The notes: generated by a model from the sequence alone, not told the origin. A stretch of DNA of 21,207 nt from Gemmatimonadaceae bacterium (GCA_014378185.1 JACMOE010000606.1:1-21207), one strand, 5' to 3'. Shown: positions 1 through 6,376, numbered from the stretch's first letter. A program made the numbers and translations.

Positions 1-1
1 C

Positions 2-187
2 GTACGCAAGCATGTGATGCAGCAGCGAGCACTGGACCGTGCCACCGTGGTCGAGGAGCTCGGCGACGCGCTCTGGTGTCTCGCGATCGTCGCCGACACG
101 CTGGGTGTCACGCTGTCCGATGTGGCACGCGCCAATGACGCCAAGCTCCGCGATCGGCATCCAGATGGATTCTCCGCCAGGACCTGA
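2..187 (+). CDS. MazG-like nucleotide pyrophosphohydrolase, C-terminal end only
   Basis: An open frame enters from the left edge and stops at a TGA, giving 61 C-terminal residues. It contains the helix EELGDALWCLAIVAD, which carries the EExxD metal-binding pattern of the all-alpha MazG/dUTPase superfamily. It ends with NDAKLRDRHPDGF, which matches the usual C-terminus (KLRxRYPDGF) of short single-domain MazG-like proteins. Such enzymes hydrolyse nucleoside triphosphates to monophosphates and pyrophosphate in the cytoplasm, often as house-cleaning of non-canonical nucleotides. The substrate cannot be judged from this fragment. The N-terminal half and the start codon lie outside the window. The family call is fairly secure; the specific function is inferred. 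Confidence 0.75.
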   Translation, partial: VRKHVMQQRALDRATVVEELGDALWCLAIVADTLGVTLSDVARANDAKLRDRHPDGFSART

Positions 188-229
188 CGTGAGCATGCCG
201 CCGCTCTGGTGTCGAGGCGCGGCGTCGGA

Positions 230-235
230 TACAAT
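230..235 (+). promoter_or_regulatory. Possible -10 box upstream of the lipoprotein pair
   Basis: TACAAT matches the sigma-70 -10 consensus at five of six positions and lies 93 bases before the first lipoprotein ATG. A recognisable -35 is lacking: TGGTGT at 207-212 has a 17-base spacing but is a poor match. This is a candidate only. Confidence 0.3.
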
Positions 236-268
236 AGTGCGTTCGTGGTACTGATGTATTCGGGATAT

Positions 269-295
269 TCCGTCTCCTGACGGAGTCGATCCGTC
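269..295 (+). promoter_or_regulatory. Alternating three-part hairpin in the leader of the lipoprotein genes
   Basis: The element has the order TCCGTC (269-274), GACGGA (279-284), TCCGTC (290-295). The middle block can pair perfectly with either flank, using a 4-base loop on the left or a 5-base loop on the right. The two hairpins are mutually exclusive. The segment could be an RNA switch-like leader, a pair of overlapping operator half-sites, or simply the end of the upstream transcript. No T-tract follows. Confidence 0.4.
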
Positions 296-327
296 AACGT
301 CAGTTGCCCCTCTCTCGCGAGGTGCCC

Positions 328-759
328 ATGCCAGCATCACTCCGCATCAACGTCGTGGTCGCTGCGCTCGCGCTCGCGACCGCCTGCGGGCCCCACCAGA
401 CTCCACTCGGCGAAGCAGCGCTTCCGGCCAGAAATCCAGACATCATCAGCCACGCGGAACTGAGCGATCCTGCCATTGCCGCCATGGATGCCCTTACGGC
501 AATCAGGCAACTTCGGCCATCGTTCTTCCGCGACAGGGGACCGCAGACCCTGCGGTCCGGCGGCGATCCAGCCCTTGCGCCAGGTCAGGTGCGCATCTCG
601 CAGGATTACGGACCACTGCAAGCGGTGGGCGCACTCGGTTCCATCGGCACGCGGACGCTCGTGGAGGTCCGGTACCTGAATGCGAACGACGCCACCGCGC
701 GCTTCGGGATCAATGCCAATGGCGGTCCCGTGATCGTCGTCCTTTCATCGCTTCAATAG
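328..759 (+). CDS. Small lipoprotein with a TonB-receptor plug-like C-terminus (paralogue 1)
   Basis: This is a 143-residue protein. The ATG at 328 was chosen over a TTG 24 bases upstream because GAGGTG lies immediately before it (319-324). The next gene has the same GAGGTG-CYC-ATG arrangement. The N-terminus is a short signal peptide ending in ATAC, so Cys20 is the likely lipidated residue, although position -3 is Ala rather than the preferred Leu. The middle (RNPDIISHAEL) and the C-terminus (VEVRYLNANDATARFGINAN, then GGPVIVV) are clearly related to the downstream gene. The C-terminal pattern resembles the end of TonB-dependent receptor plug domains (IEVLKDASATAIYGSRGANG). No barrel follows, so this is not a receptor. 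It is probably anchored in the outer membrane or periplasm; its function is unknown. Confidence 0.75.
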   Translation: MPASLRINVVVAALALATACGPHQTPLGEAALPARNPDIISHAELSDPAIAAMDALTAIRQLRPSFFRDRGPQTLRSGGDPALAPGQVRISQDYGPLQAVGALGSIGTRTLVEVRYLNANDATARFGINANGGPVIVVLSSLQ

Positions 760-779
760 ACCGTCGTCCTGAGGTGCTC

Positions 780-1193
780 ATGATACGCACGCGACTCTGC
801 ATCGCCGCCGCTCTCGCCTTCGTGGCGGCCTGCACGAGCAACCCCACGCCCGGCGGAGATCCCGCCCCCGTATCCACCGTCACTCGCCATACCGACATCA
901 TCACGGCGGAGGAACTCGCCGATCCGTCCATCGCGGCGGTCAATGCGCTCGACGCCGTGCGGCGTCTTCGGCCCAACTTCCTGATGTCACGCGGCGCCTC
1001 CAGCATGAAGAACACCACGGCGGGTTCCGTCCATGTCTCCATCGACGGCGCGCCACTCATCACAGTGGACAATCTCTCCCGGCTGCGCCCCGCGCAGATC
1101 GCGGAGATCCGCTACCTCAATGCCGCGGACGCCGCACAGCGCTATGGCACAAGTGCCGGCAGTGGCGCCGTGATCCTCGTGCGCTCGAGGTAG
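780..1193 (+). CDS. Small lipoprotein with a TonB-receptor plug-like C-terminus (paralogue 2)
   Basis: This is a 137-residue paralogue of the gene 20 bases upstream. GAGGTG (771-776) precedes the ATG at 780. A GTG inside that ribosome site is a less likely start. The signal peptide ends in VAAC, with Cys18 lipidated. Shared blocks are HTDIITAEELADPSIAAVNALDAVRRLRP near residues 38-66 (split here as HTDIITAEEL and NALDAVRRLRP) and the plug-like end: SIDGAPLITVDNL, then IAEIRYLNAADAAQRYG, then GSGAVILV. The order of an IDGxPL strand, an IEIRYL strand, an AAxRYG turn and a GAVILV strand is that of the last part of a TonB plug domain. It ends 24 bases before the convergent reductase gene. The role is unknown; co-transcription with its paralogue is likely. 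Confidence 0.78.
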   Translation: MIRTRLCIAAALAFVAACTSNPTPGGDPAPVSTVTRHTDIITAEELADPSIAAVNALDAVRRLRPNFLMSRGASSMKNTTAGSVHVSIDGAPLITVDNLSRLRPAQIAEIRYLNAADAAQRYGTSAGSGAVILVRSR

Positions 1194-1217
1194 CACGCGC
1201 GACCCGTGGCCGCCCTG

Positions 1218-2240
1218 TCAGTCGTCCTTCTGGCCGAAAACGGCCATGTTCGATGAATGGCCGGGCGCCACCTTCTTCTCCGGATAGATCCAGTGCACCG
1301 CCTGGTTCACCGCCGTCGCCGCCTCGCCGAACCCACAGGCGATCAACTTGAGCTTGCCGGGATACGTGGTCACGTCGCCCGCCGCCCAGATGCCGGCGCG
1401 ACCTGTTTCCATCAACTGATTCACCACGATCTCATCCTTCTGCAGTGACAGGCCCCAATCCGCGATCGGGCCAATGTCACTCACGAAGCCCAGCATCGGC
1501 AGCACAACGTCGGCTTCGATGTCCGTGGTCGTCTTCGCCTTCACGTCGCGGAGCACGATGTGCGTGAAGCGATCGCCCTCCGCCCGGCACTGTACGTCCC
1601 CGATCTCGTGAAACGTGAACATCGATGCGCGGCCGGCTTTCACGTCGGCATCGAATTGCGCAACCGTTGCGCCATGGGCGCGAAACCGGTCGCTGCGATG
1701 CACCAGTGACACATGGGTGGCAATGCCACTCAGCTGCGTCGCCCAGTCGAACGCGGAATCGCCCCCGCCAATGATGACGACGCGCTGTCCCGCGAACTCC
1801 TTGGGGTCCGTCACCACGTCATAGATGCCCTTGCCGTACCACGGCTCCGTGCAGGCCTGCGGCAGTCGCCGCGGCGAGAACGCGCCGATGCCCGCGGCGA
1901 TGAGGATCGATCGCGACCGGAACTCGCCCTTTTCCGTGTGGAGAACGAACAGGCCGTCGCGCTCCCCCAGCCCGGTCACCCGCTGCCCGAGATGCACAGG
2001 CTGCCGGAACTGTGCGGCCTGATCGGCGAGCGAGCGCACGAGGTCCTTTGCCAGCACCTTGGGGTAGCCGGCTACGTCGAAGATGAACTTCTCCGGATAC
2101 AAGGCGGCGAGCTGGCCACCGAGCTCGGGCAGTGCATCGACGATCTGTGCCGTGGCGCCGCGCATGCCGGCGTAGAAGAGTGCGAAGAGTCCGGCTGGCC
2201 CGCCCCCGATGATCGTGATGTCCTTGATTTCGTGTTCCAT
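1218..2240 (-). CDS. Ferredoxin/flavodoxin-NADP+ reductase, thioredoxin-reductase-like (YumC type)
   Basis: This is a 340-residue flavoprotein. The FAD-binding GGGPAG is at residues 12-17, the NADPH-binding GGGDSA at 158-163, and the second FAD contact AGD at 287-289. The stretch after AGD (PGKLKLIACGFGEAATAVN) is typical of YumC-type ferredoxin-NADP reductases. The protein has only three scattered cysteines (130, 218, 302) and no CxxC redox pair, so it is not a thioredoxin reductase. It is expected to exchange electrons between NADPH and ferredoxin or flavodoxin in the cytoplasm. The start was chosen at MEHEIKD because the flavin fold begins there. No Shine-Dalgarno sequence precedes it, and a 26-residue upstream extension is Arg-rich and encoded by an intergenic repeat. 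The gene is divergent from the adenosyltransferase and convergent with the lipoproteins. Confidence 0.9.
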   Translation of the reverse strand: MEHEIKDITIIGGGPAGLFALFYAGMRGATAQIVDALPELGGQLAALYPEKFIFDVAGYPKVLAKDLVRSLADQAAQFRQPVHLGQRVTGLGERDGLFVLHTEKGEFRSRSILIAAGIGAFSPRRLPQACTEPWYGKGIYDVVTDPKEFAGQRVVIIGGGDSAFDWATQLSGIATHVSLVHRSDRFRAHGATVAQFDADVKAGRASMFTFHEIGDVQCRAEGDRFTHIVLRDVKAKTTTDIEADVVLPMLGFVSDIGPIADWGLSLQKDEIVVNQLMETGRAGIWAAGDVTTYPGKLKLIACGFGEAATAVNQAVHWIYPEKKVAPGHSSNMAVFGQKDD

Positions 2241-2253
2241 AAAGGGGAAAATG

Positions 2254-2346
2254 GCCGTTCGAGCGCGTGAGCGCGAGCCGTGCCGTCCAGCAAGCGCGAA
2301 GCGTGAGCGACCCGTCAAGCGAGCGCGTCAGCGCGAGCGGCCGTCA
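2254..2346. repeat. Degenerate tandem repeat of about 29 bp in the divergent intergenic region
   Basis: Units begin at 2254, 2282, 2311 and, truncated, 2340. Each starts with (G/C)CCGTYM and continues with a core of the type AGCGAGCGCGTCAGCGCGAG. Units one and three share an 18-base block differing at one base (2261-2278 and 2321-2338, exactly 60 bases apart). Unit two is more diverged. The spacing of 28 to 29 bases is regular. The repeat fills most of the 127-base gap between the reductase and adenosyltransferase starts. Confidence 0.7.
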
Positions 2347-2354
2347 GCCGGCTC

Positions 2355-2367
2355 TATATTCGTCCCA
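2355..2367 (+). promoter_or_regulatory. -10 box placed for leaderless transcription of the adenosyltransferase
   Basis: TATATT (2355-2360) matches the -10 consensus at five of six positions and ends 7 bases before the ATG at 2368. Transcription would therefore start at or one base before the A of ATG. No ribosome site is visible. Both facts fit a leaderless mRNA. No convincing -35 hexamer is seen, because the expected place lies in the GC-rich repeat. Confidence 0.5.
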
Positions 2368-2913
2368 ATGAAGATCTATACAAAAACCGGCGACGCCGGC
2401 GAAACAGGGTTGTTCGGCGGCGGTCGCGTGCCCAAGGACGACATACGGGTCGAGGCATATGGTGACGTGGATGAGCTGAACGCCGTCATAGGGATGGCGC
2501 GGTGCATCGAACTCATGCCCCGCATCGACGACGTGCTCCTCCCGATTCAGCGCGACCTCTTTGCGATCGGCGCCATTCTCGCCACCCCGGACCGTGACAA
2601 GATGGCGCTGCACCTGGAGAAGGCTCGCATCGACGACGAACGCATCGGCGAACTGGAGCGCGCCATCGATGAAGGCGAGGCCGAACTCGAGCCGCTACGC
2701 GCCTTCATTCTGCCGGGCGGATCATCCAAGGCGGCGGCCCTGCACGTGGCCCGCACCGTGTGCCGCCGCGCCGAGCGCCATGTGGTCCGACTTCAGCACG
2801 AGGTAGAGTTGCCGCCGCTCGCGGTGATTTACCTCAACCGGCTGTCCGACCTCCTTTTCACCCTCGCGCGCGTCGCCAACCGGCGCGTGGGCGCCGTCGA
2901 GGTTATCTGGTAG
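2368..2913 (+). CDS. PduO-type cob(I)alamin / cob(I)yrinic acid a,c-diamide adenosyltransferase
   Basis: This 181-residue protein is close to the usual family length. It transfers the 5'-deoxyadenosyl group of ATP to cob(I)alamin, making coenzyme B12. Diagnostic motifs are YTKTGDAGETGLFGG (residues 4-18, ATP loop), YGDVDELNA (31-39), FILPGGSSKAAALH followed by VCRRAER (113-137), and YLNRLSDLLFTLAR (155-168). The ATG at 2368 starts directly at the conserved MKIYTKTGD. A longer frame upstream reads through the intergenic repeat and is rejected. Only 4 bases separate it from aroB, so the two are probably co-transcribed. No B12-dependent enzyme is visible in the window, so its client is elsewhere. 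CobA-type and EutT-type transferases are excluded by sequence. Confidence 0.93.
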   Translation: MKIYTKTGDAGETGLFGGGRVPKDDIRVEAYGDVDELNAVIGMARCIELMPRIDDVLLPIQRDLFAIGAILATPDRDKMALHLEKARIDDERIGELERAIDEGEAELEPLRAFILPGGSSKAAALHVARTVCRRAERHVVRLQHEVELPPLAVIYLNRLSDLLFTLARVANRRVGAVEVIW

Positions 2914-2917
2914 CGCC

Positions 2918-4015
2918 ATGACCGGGACAGTCACAGAGGCTCTCCGAACAGTGGACGCGGGATCGTACACCGTGTACATGGAGCCCGGCCTGCGCCACCG
3001 GTTCGCCTCGCGGATCGCATCCGTAGCGGCCGCGCATCGATTCGCGATCGTCACGGACGAGCACGTGGGCCCGCATTACGCGGACGCGCTCGCGGCCTCG
3101 CTCGCGGAGCACGGTGGAGTCTCGGTCCACGTGCTTCCACCCGGCGAGGCGTTCAAGACGCGCGACACATGGGCGAAGGTCACCGATGAGCTGCTCGCGG
3201 CTGGATGTGGGCGCGATACCACCGTCGTCGCGCTCGGCGGCGGCGTGGTGGGAGATCTTGCTGGCTTCGTGGCCGCCACCTTCATGCGCGGCGTCCCTGT
3301 GGTGCAGTGCCCCACCACGCTCCTGGCCATGATCGATGCATCGGTGGGCGGCAAGACTGGCGTCGATACCGCGTCTGGCAAGAATCTCGTGGGAGCTTTT
3401 CACGAGCCAGCCGCCGTGCTCGCCGATATCGAGGTGCTGCGCACGCTGCCGGTTGCACACCGGCGCGCCGGTCTCGCGGAAGCATTCAAGCACGGCATCA
3501 TCGCCGACGCGGCGTACCTCGCCTCACTCGATGCCAGCGCCGGTTCCATCCTGGCCGGCGACGCGAGCGCAACGCTCGATGCCGTCGCGCGCAGCGTGAA
3601 GATCAAGGCGGCCGTCGTCTCGTCCGACGCGCGCGAACACGGCCTCCGCAAGACGCTGAACTTCGGCCACACGCTCGGCCACGCCATCGAGCATGTCAGT
3701 GGGTATGCGCTCCTCCACGGCGAATGCGTTGCCATCGGCATGGTGCTCGAGGCGCGCGTGGCCGAGCGCCTGGGCGTGGCGGCGGAGGGTACGTCGGATA
3801 CCATCGAGGGCATTCTCCTGCGCGCCGGTCTTCCGGTCAGGCCACCGCGGGATCTCTCGTCCGCTGACATCCTTGCGGCCACGCGCCTGGACAAGAAAGC
3901 GCGAGGCGGCACGGTGGAATACGCGCTTCCCGAGCGCATCGGAGTGATGGCGGCCAATGGGCATGCGTGGTCCATCGCCGTGGACGATGCGGTGGTTCGC
4001 GCGGTGCTGGCATGA
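2918..4015 (+). CDS. aroB: 3-dehydroquinate synthase
   Basis: This is a 365-residue enzyme of the shikimate pathway that converts DAHP to 3-dehydroquinate with catalytic NAD+ and a divalent metal, in the cytoplasm. The NAD-binding GGGVVGD is at residues 107-113, followed by PTTLLAMIDASVGGKTGVD and the NLVGAFHEP loop. Predicted metal ligands are Glu188 (GLAEAFKHG), His251 (NFGHTLGHAIE) and His267 (LLHGE). The C-terminal KKARGGTVEYALPE is also conserved. All key residues are intact and the length is normal. It follows the adenosyltransferase by 4 bases. Its stop overlaps the next start as ATGA, which points to translational coupling. Confidence 0.97.
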   Translation: MTGTVTEALRTVDAGSYTVYMEPGLRHRFASRIASVAAAHRFAIVTDEHVGPHYADALAASLAEHGGVSVHVLPPGEAFKTRDTWAKVTDELLAAGCGRDTTVVALGGGVVGDLAGFVAATFMRGVPVVQCPTTLLAMIDASVGGKTGVDTASGKNLVGAFHEPAAVLADIEVLRTLPVAHRRAGLAEAFKHGIIADAAYLASLDASAGSILAGDASATLDAVARSVKIKAAVVSSDAREHGLRKTLNFGHTLGHAIEHVSGYALLHGECVAIGMVLEARVAERLGVAAEGTSDTIEGILLRAGLPVRPPRDLSSADILAATRLDKKARGGTVEYALPERIGVMAANGHAWSIAVDDAVVRAVLA

Positions 4016-4662
4016 CGTCACCTGCGGCGAGCACTCCCCCCGATGGAGTGCGGCTGCCCGTGGACGGCGTGGCGCATTCACGACTCACGCCGTCGCGGCG
4101 CGCGGGGTCGCGACGCCGCCAGTCGTGGTATGGCGCGGGCATGCTCGCCCTGGTACTCGCTGTCGGTGTGGGGGCCGCAGCCCTGCGCGAACGCGCCTCG
4201 GTGCCCCCGTTCCAGCCACTCCTGTTCGCGCCATCCGTGGTGGTGGCGGCGCTGCGACTCGAGGGCGCACTCGTGCGCGGGGCTGCTGCCAACTGGGCGC
4301 TCACTCGCAAGTCGGCCGTGCGCCTGGGCGACCCGATGCCGGTGGCGCTCACGGCCTATTGCCTCAAGGGCCTGACTCGACGCGACCATTACGTGCGCGA
4401 CGGTATCGTGGCGGCGGATCCCCGGATGTTCCCCCTCGCGCGGTATCTGGAGTTGTACGTGGGCCGCCGGTACTTCGGTCGGTTCCTGATCGACGATACC
4501 GGCAAGAAGATCAAGGGCAACCGTCTGGATATCTGGACGCCGACCTGTTCAGCGGCGCGCCGTTTCGGCTTTCAGCACGGTATCGCCGTCCTGGTGCCCA
4601 AGCCGCGCGGCGCCCAGAAGGACACGATCCTTACCGGCCGGCTAGGCGGCGCGCAGCACTGA
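4012..4662 (+). CDS. Membrane-anchored 3D-domain (double-psi beta-barrel) protein
   Basis: This is a 216-residue protein whose ATG overlaps the aroB stop (ATGA). A basic N-terminus (Arg-rich, residues 24-37) is followed by one membrane segment at about 41-57, so the rest should face the periplasm. The C-terminal half is a 3D domain, named for three conserved Asp residues, seen here as ADP (Asp136), DDTG (Asp161/162) and RLD (Asp173). The surrounding pattern VALTAYC, GIVAADPRMFPL, DTGKKIKGNRLDIW fits the family. 3D domains share the fold of lytic transglycosylases such as MltA and cell-wall hydrolases such as YuiC, so peptidoglycan cleavage is a reasonable but unproved role. Its coupling to aroB probably reflects expression rather than function. 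Confidence 0.8.
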   Translation: MTSPAASTPPDGVRLPVDGVAHSRLTPSRRAGSRRRQSWYGAGMLALVLAVGVGAAALRERASVPPFQPLLFAPSVVVAALRLEGALVRGAAANWALTRKSAVRLGDPMPVALTAYCLKGLTRRDHYVRDGIVAADPRMFPLARYLELYVGRRYFGRFLIDDTGKKIKGNRLDIWTPTCSAARRFGFQHGIAVLVPKPRGAQKDTILTGRLGGAQH

Positions 4663-4795
4663 CGCGTTTGCTCCGTGCCGTTTTGTCGCGGATGTGGTGG
4701 GGCTGCGAGTCGTTGTCCTGTCCGACTGTCCGACTTTGTGTTCTGGTCCTGTCCTTGCCCTTTGCTGTCTTCGACCTCATCCACAAGGCATGCAC

Positions 4796-4975
4796 ATGTC
4801 AGCATTTGGCACCTTTCTCATTGGCTTCTTCGTCCTGATCATCGGATTGGGCATCGCGGCCTTCCTGCTCAACGTCCCCACGATGTGGATTGCCGTCGGC
4901 GTCATCGTGCTCATCGGCATTGGAATCCTGATGGCGACCAGCCGCACCAAGATGAAGGACCCGCCGTCCAACTGA
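4796..4975 (+). CDS. Small two-helix membrane protein, unknown function
   Basis: This 59-residue protein has two hydrophobic segments at about 5-25 and 29-47 and a short polar tail (SRTKMKDPPSN). The ATG at 4796 was preferred to the one at 4790 because AAGG (4785-4788) lies 7 bases before the former and only 1 base before the latter. Nearly all its length is membrane-spanning hairpin. It lies 133 bases after the 3D-domain gene and may have its own promoter. No family is recognised. The frame is believable because of its hydrophobic pattern and ribosome site. Confidence 0.6.
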   Translation: MSAFGTFLIGFFVLIIGLGIAAFLLNVPTMWIAVGVIVLIGIGILMATSRTKMKDPPSN

Positions 4976-4985
4976 GTGCGCATCC

Positions 4986-5008
4986 TTCCCCGGGGCAACG
5001 TCGGGGAA
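4986..5008 (+). terminator. Possible weak terminator hairpin after the small membrane protein
   Basis: TTCCCCG (4986-4992) pairs with CGGGGAA (5002-5008) across a 9-base loop, 11 bases after the stop codon. No T-run follows, so intrinsic termination is uncertain; it could be a 3' stabilising hairpin. Confidence 0.35.
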
Positions 5009-5230
5009 CTCGGTATTTCATGGTACGGAGGTGTAAAGCCCACGATAAGCGCATGACATACATGTGTTTATCCACCTGTGCCAGCTTTCAACGGCGTTTC
5101 AGTAAAGTCATAATGACCGAAACGTCGGAATAACTGACGAAATCTGGCTGAGTAACCTCCAAACTACTGTCATTGCAGCAGTTAGGCACATCACAAACGT
5201 GACGGACTGGTTATTCTGACAAACTCCCTG

Positions 5231-5259
5231 TTGACGGGTTTTTCCCCCGACATTATCGT
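5231..5259 (+). promoter_or_regulatory. Sigma-70 promoter for the sigma factor gene
   Basis: TTGACG (5231-5236, five of six) is followed after exactly 17 bases by TATCGT (5254-5259, four of six including the conserved first, second and last positions). Transcription would start near 5266, giving a leader of about 77 bases before the ATG at 5343. This is among the best-matched promoters in the window. Confidence 0.6.
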
Positions 5260-5342
5260 GGCCGTCCTGCTGACTTACGCGGGCGCGCGGCTCTGTGCAG
5301 CCGAGGACGCCCGACCACCTTCCGGCACAGGTAAGGGTGTGT

Positions 5343-6236
5343 ATGGAGCAAGCGACCGAAACCAGGTCCAAGGGTTATTTCCGTTCGTCCCCATCCACCG
5401 CATTTGACCAGTACCTCCAGGACATACAGAAGCTGCCGCTGATCAGCGACGCAGCAGAGGAACGCCGCCTCGCGCGGCTCGCACAGAAGGGAGACGAGGC
5501 CGCCGCCGAGCGACTCGTCACGGCAAACCTCCGGTTCGTCATTTCCTACGTCAAGAAATACCAGGGCCACGGACTCGACCTGAGCGAGCTCGTTGCCATC
5601 GGCAACGAAGGGCTCCTGAAAGCCGTCCGCAAGTTCGATCCGGATCAGGGCGTCAAGTTCATCTCGTATGCCGTCTGGTGGGTGCGTCAGGCCGTACTCA
5701 AGGCCCTCGCTGAGCAGACACGCAGCGTGCGCATCCCGCTCAACCAGAACTCCCAGCTCATCCGCCTCGCGCGCGCAGAGTCCATCCTGGCGCAGGTGCT
5801 CAAGCGGGATCCCACCGAGCACGAGATCTCTCGCCTCCTCGAGGAGACGCCCGAAGCGGTCCGTGCCGCCAAGCAGATGAGCTCGACGGAAGTGTCGCTC
5901 GATGCTCCCATCGACCGGTCCGACCGCGAAGCCTCCACCCTCGGTGAGCGCTTTGCCGGCGTGGATGGCACGGAGATCGAGGACACGACCGATTACAAGC
6001 TGATGAAGGCGTTCATCGAAAAGGTCTTCCGGAAGTACCTCACGCCGCGTGAGCGCAAGATCCTCTTCCTCTATTACGGCCTGGACGAGAGTGGCGAACC
6101 CATGACACTCGAGAAGATCGGTGCGCTCATGGGCGTCACGCGCGAACGCATCCGCCAGATTCGCGAGCGCGCATTCGAGAAGTTGCGCGAGTCACCAGAT
6201 GGACGTGCCCTCGCTGGATTCTGGCAAGCGGCCTGA
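5343..6236 (+). CDS. rpoD: RNA polymerase sigma factor, short RpoD/SigA type
   Basis: This is a 297-residue sigma-70 protein without region 1.1. Region 1.2 spans about 17-50 (FDQYLQDIQKLPL). Region 2 spans 57-127, with LVTANLRFVISYVKKY, the core-binding helix GNEGLLKAVRKFDP, and the -10 recognition and melting part KFISYAVWWVRQAV. Region 3 is about 135-215, and region 4 is 230-285, with the -35 helix-turn-helix MTLEKIGALMGVTRERIRQI. The layout and the KFISYAVWW signature resemble the compact primary sigma factors of Bacteroidota-like bacteria. It may be the housekeeping factor or a second, group 2 factor; the window cannot decide. The ATG at 5343 follows AAGGG (5333-5337) by 5 bases. An in-frame GTG 6 bases upstream is a less likely start. 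It is a single-gene unit with its own promoter and terminator. Confidence 0.88.
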   Translation: MEQATETRSKGYFRSSPSTAFDQYLQDIQKLPLISDAAEERRLARLAQKGDEAAAERLVTANLRFVISYVKKYQGHGLDLSELVAIGNEGLLKAVRKFDPDQGVKFISYAVWWVRQAVLKALAEQTRSVRIPLNQNSQLIRLARAESILAQVLKRDPTEHEISRLLEETPEAVRAAKQMSSTEVSLDAPIDRSDREASTLGERFAGVDGTEIEDTTDYKLMKAFIEKVFRKYLTPRERKILFLYYGLDESGEPMTLEKIGALMGVTRERIRQIRERAFEKLRESPDGRALAGFWQAA

Positions 6237-6260
6237 CGCTCCAAGTAGCACCGAAGGCCG

Positions 6261-6300
6261 ATGAGCGGGGCGGACCAGGCTGGTCCGCCCCGCTCGTTTT
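6261..6300 (+). terminator. Strong intrinsic terminator after the sigma factor
   Basis: A perfect 15-bp stem joins 6263-6277 and 6281-6295, with a 3-base GGC loop, and is followed directly by GTTTT. It begins 26 bases after the sigma factor stop. The stem and T-run make this a textbook terminator that isolates the sigma gene from the operon downstream. Confidence 0.92.
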
Positions 6301-6345
6301 GCTCTGCCGCAAGGGCCGAGGCGGTCCGCCGCGGCCTGTGGTAAC

Positions 6346-6376
6346 TTGACTCGTATTCCGTCGGCCTCCGTCTGAT
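6346..6376 (+). promoter_or_regulatory. Weak promoter candidate for the long operon
   Basis: TTGACT (6346-6351) is a good -35 match, with TCTGAT (6371-6376) after 19 bases as a fair -10. The spacing is longer than ideal. It lies in the 109 bases between the terminator and the first operon gene, where a promoter must exist if the terminator works. Confidence 0.3.

Larger units (their letters stand above)
4976..5342. other. 367-base gene-free regulatory stretch before the sigma factor
   Basis: No coding frame, tRNA or known RNA is recognised here. The stretch is clearly less GC-rich than its surroundings. Close to the left end is a 7-bp hairpin (4986-5008) that could end the small membrane-protein transcript. 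Two promoter candidates follow. The better one is TTGACG/TATCGT at 5231-5259. A weaker one pairs TTTCAA (5086-5091) with CATAAT (5109-5114) at a 17-base spacing. The leader from the second promoter would exceed 200 bases. Confidence 0.6.

Noticed and set aside
1218..2240. Thioredoxin reductase
   Set aside because: The fold is similar, but there is no CxxC redox pair and the C-terminal signature is that of YumC-type ferredoxin-NADP reductases.
2241..2318. N-terminal extension of the ferredoxin-NADP reductase (26 extra residues)
   Set aside because: It is Arg-rich, has no ribosome site, is largely encoded by the intergenic repeat, and precedes the point where the flavin fold begins.
2209..2367. 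N-terminal extension of the adenosyltransferase
   Set aside because: It overlaps the reductase coding region on the other strand and reads through the repeat; the conserved MKIYTKTGD starts at 2368.
3205..3867. Long Arg-rich frames overlapping aroB on both strands
   Set aside because: They are high-GC shadow frames with biased composition and no domains; aroB fills the region with all its motifs.
4714..4742. Short tandem repeat CTGTCCGA before the small membrane protein
   Set aside because: Only two 8-base copies; too short to claim as an element.
4976..5342. tRNA or small coding gene in the gap before the sigma factor
   Set aside because: No cloverleaf arms or T-loop sequence could be found, and the open frames there lack ribosome sites and protein-like composition.
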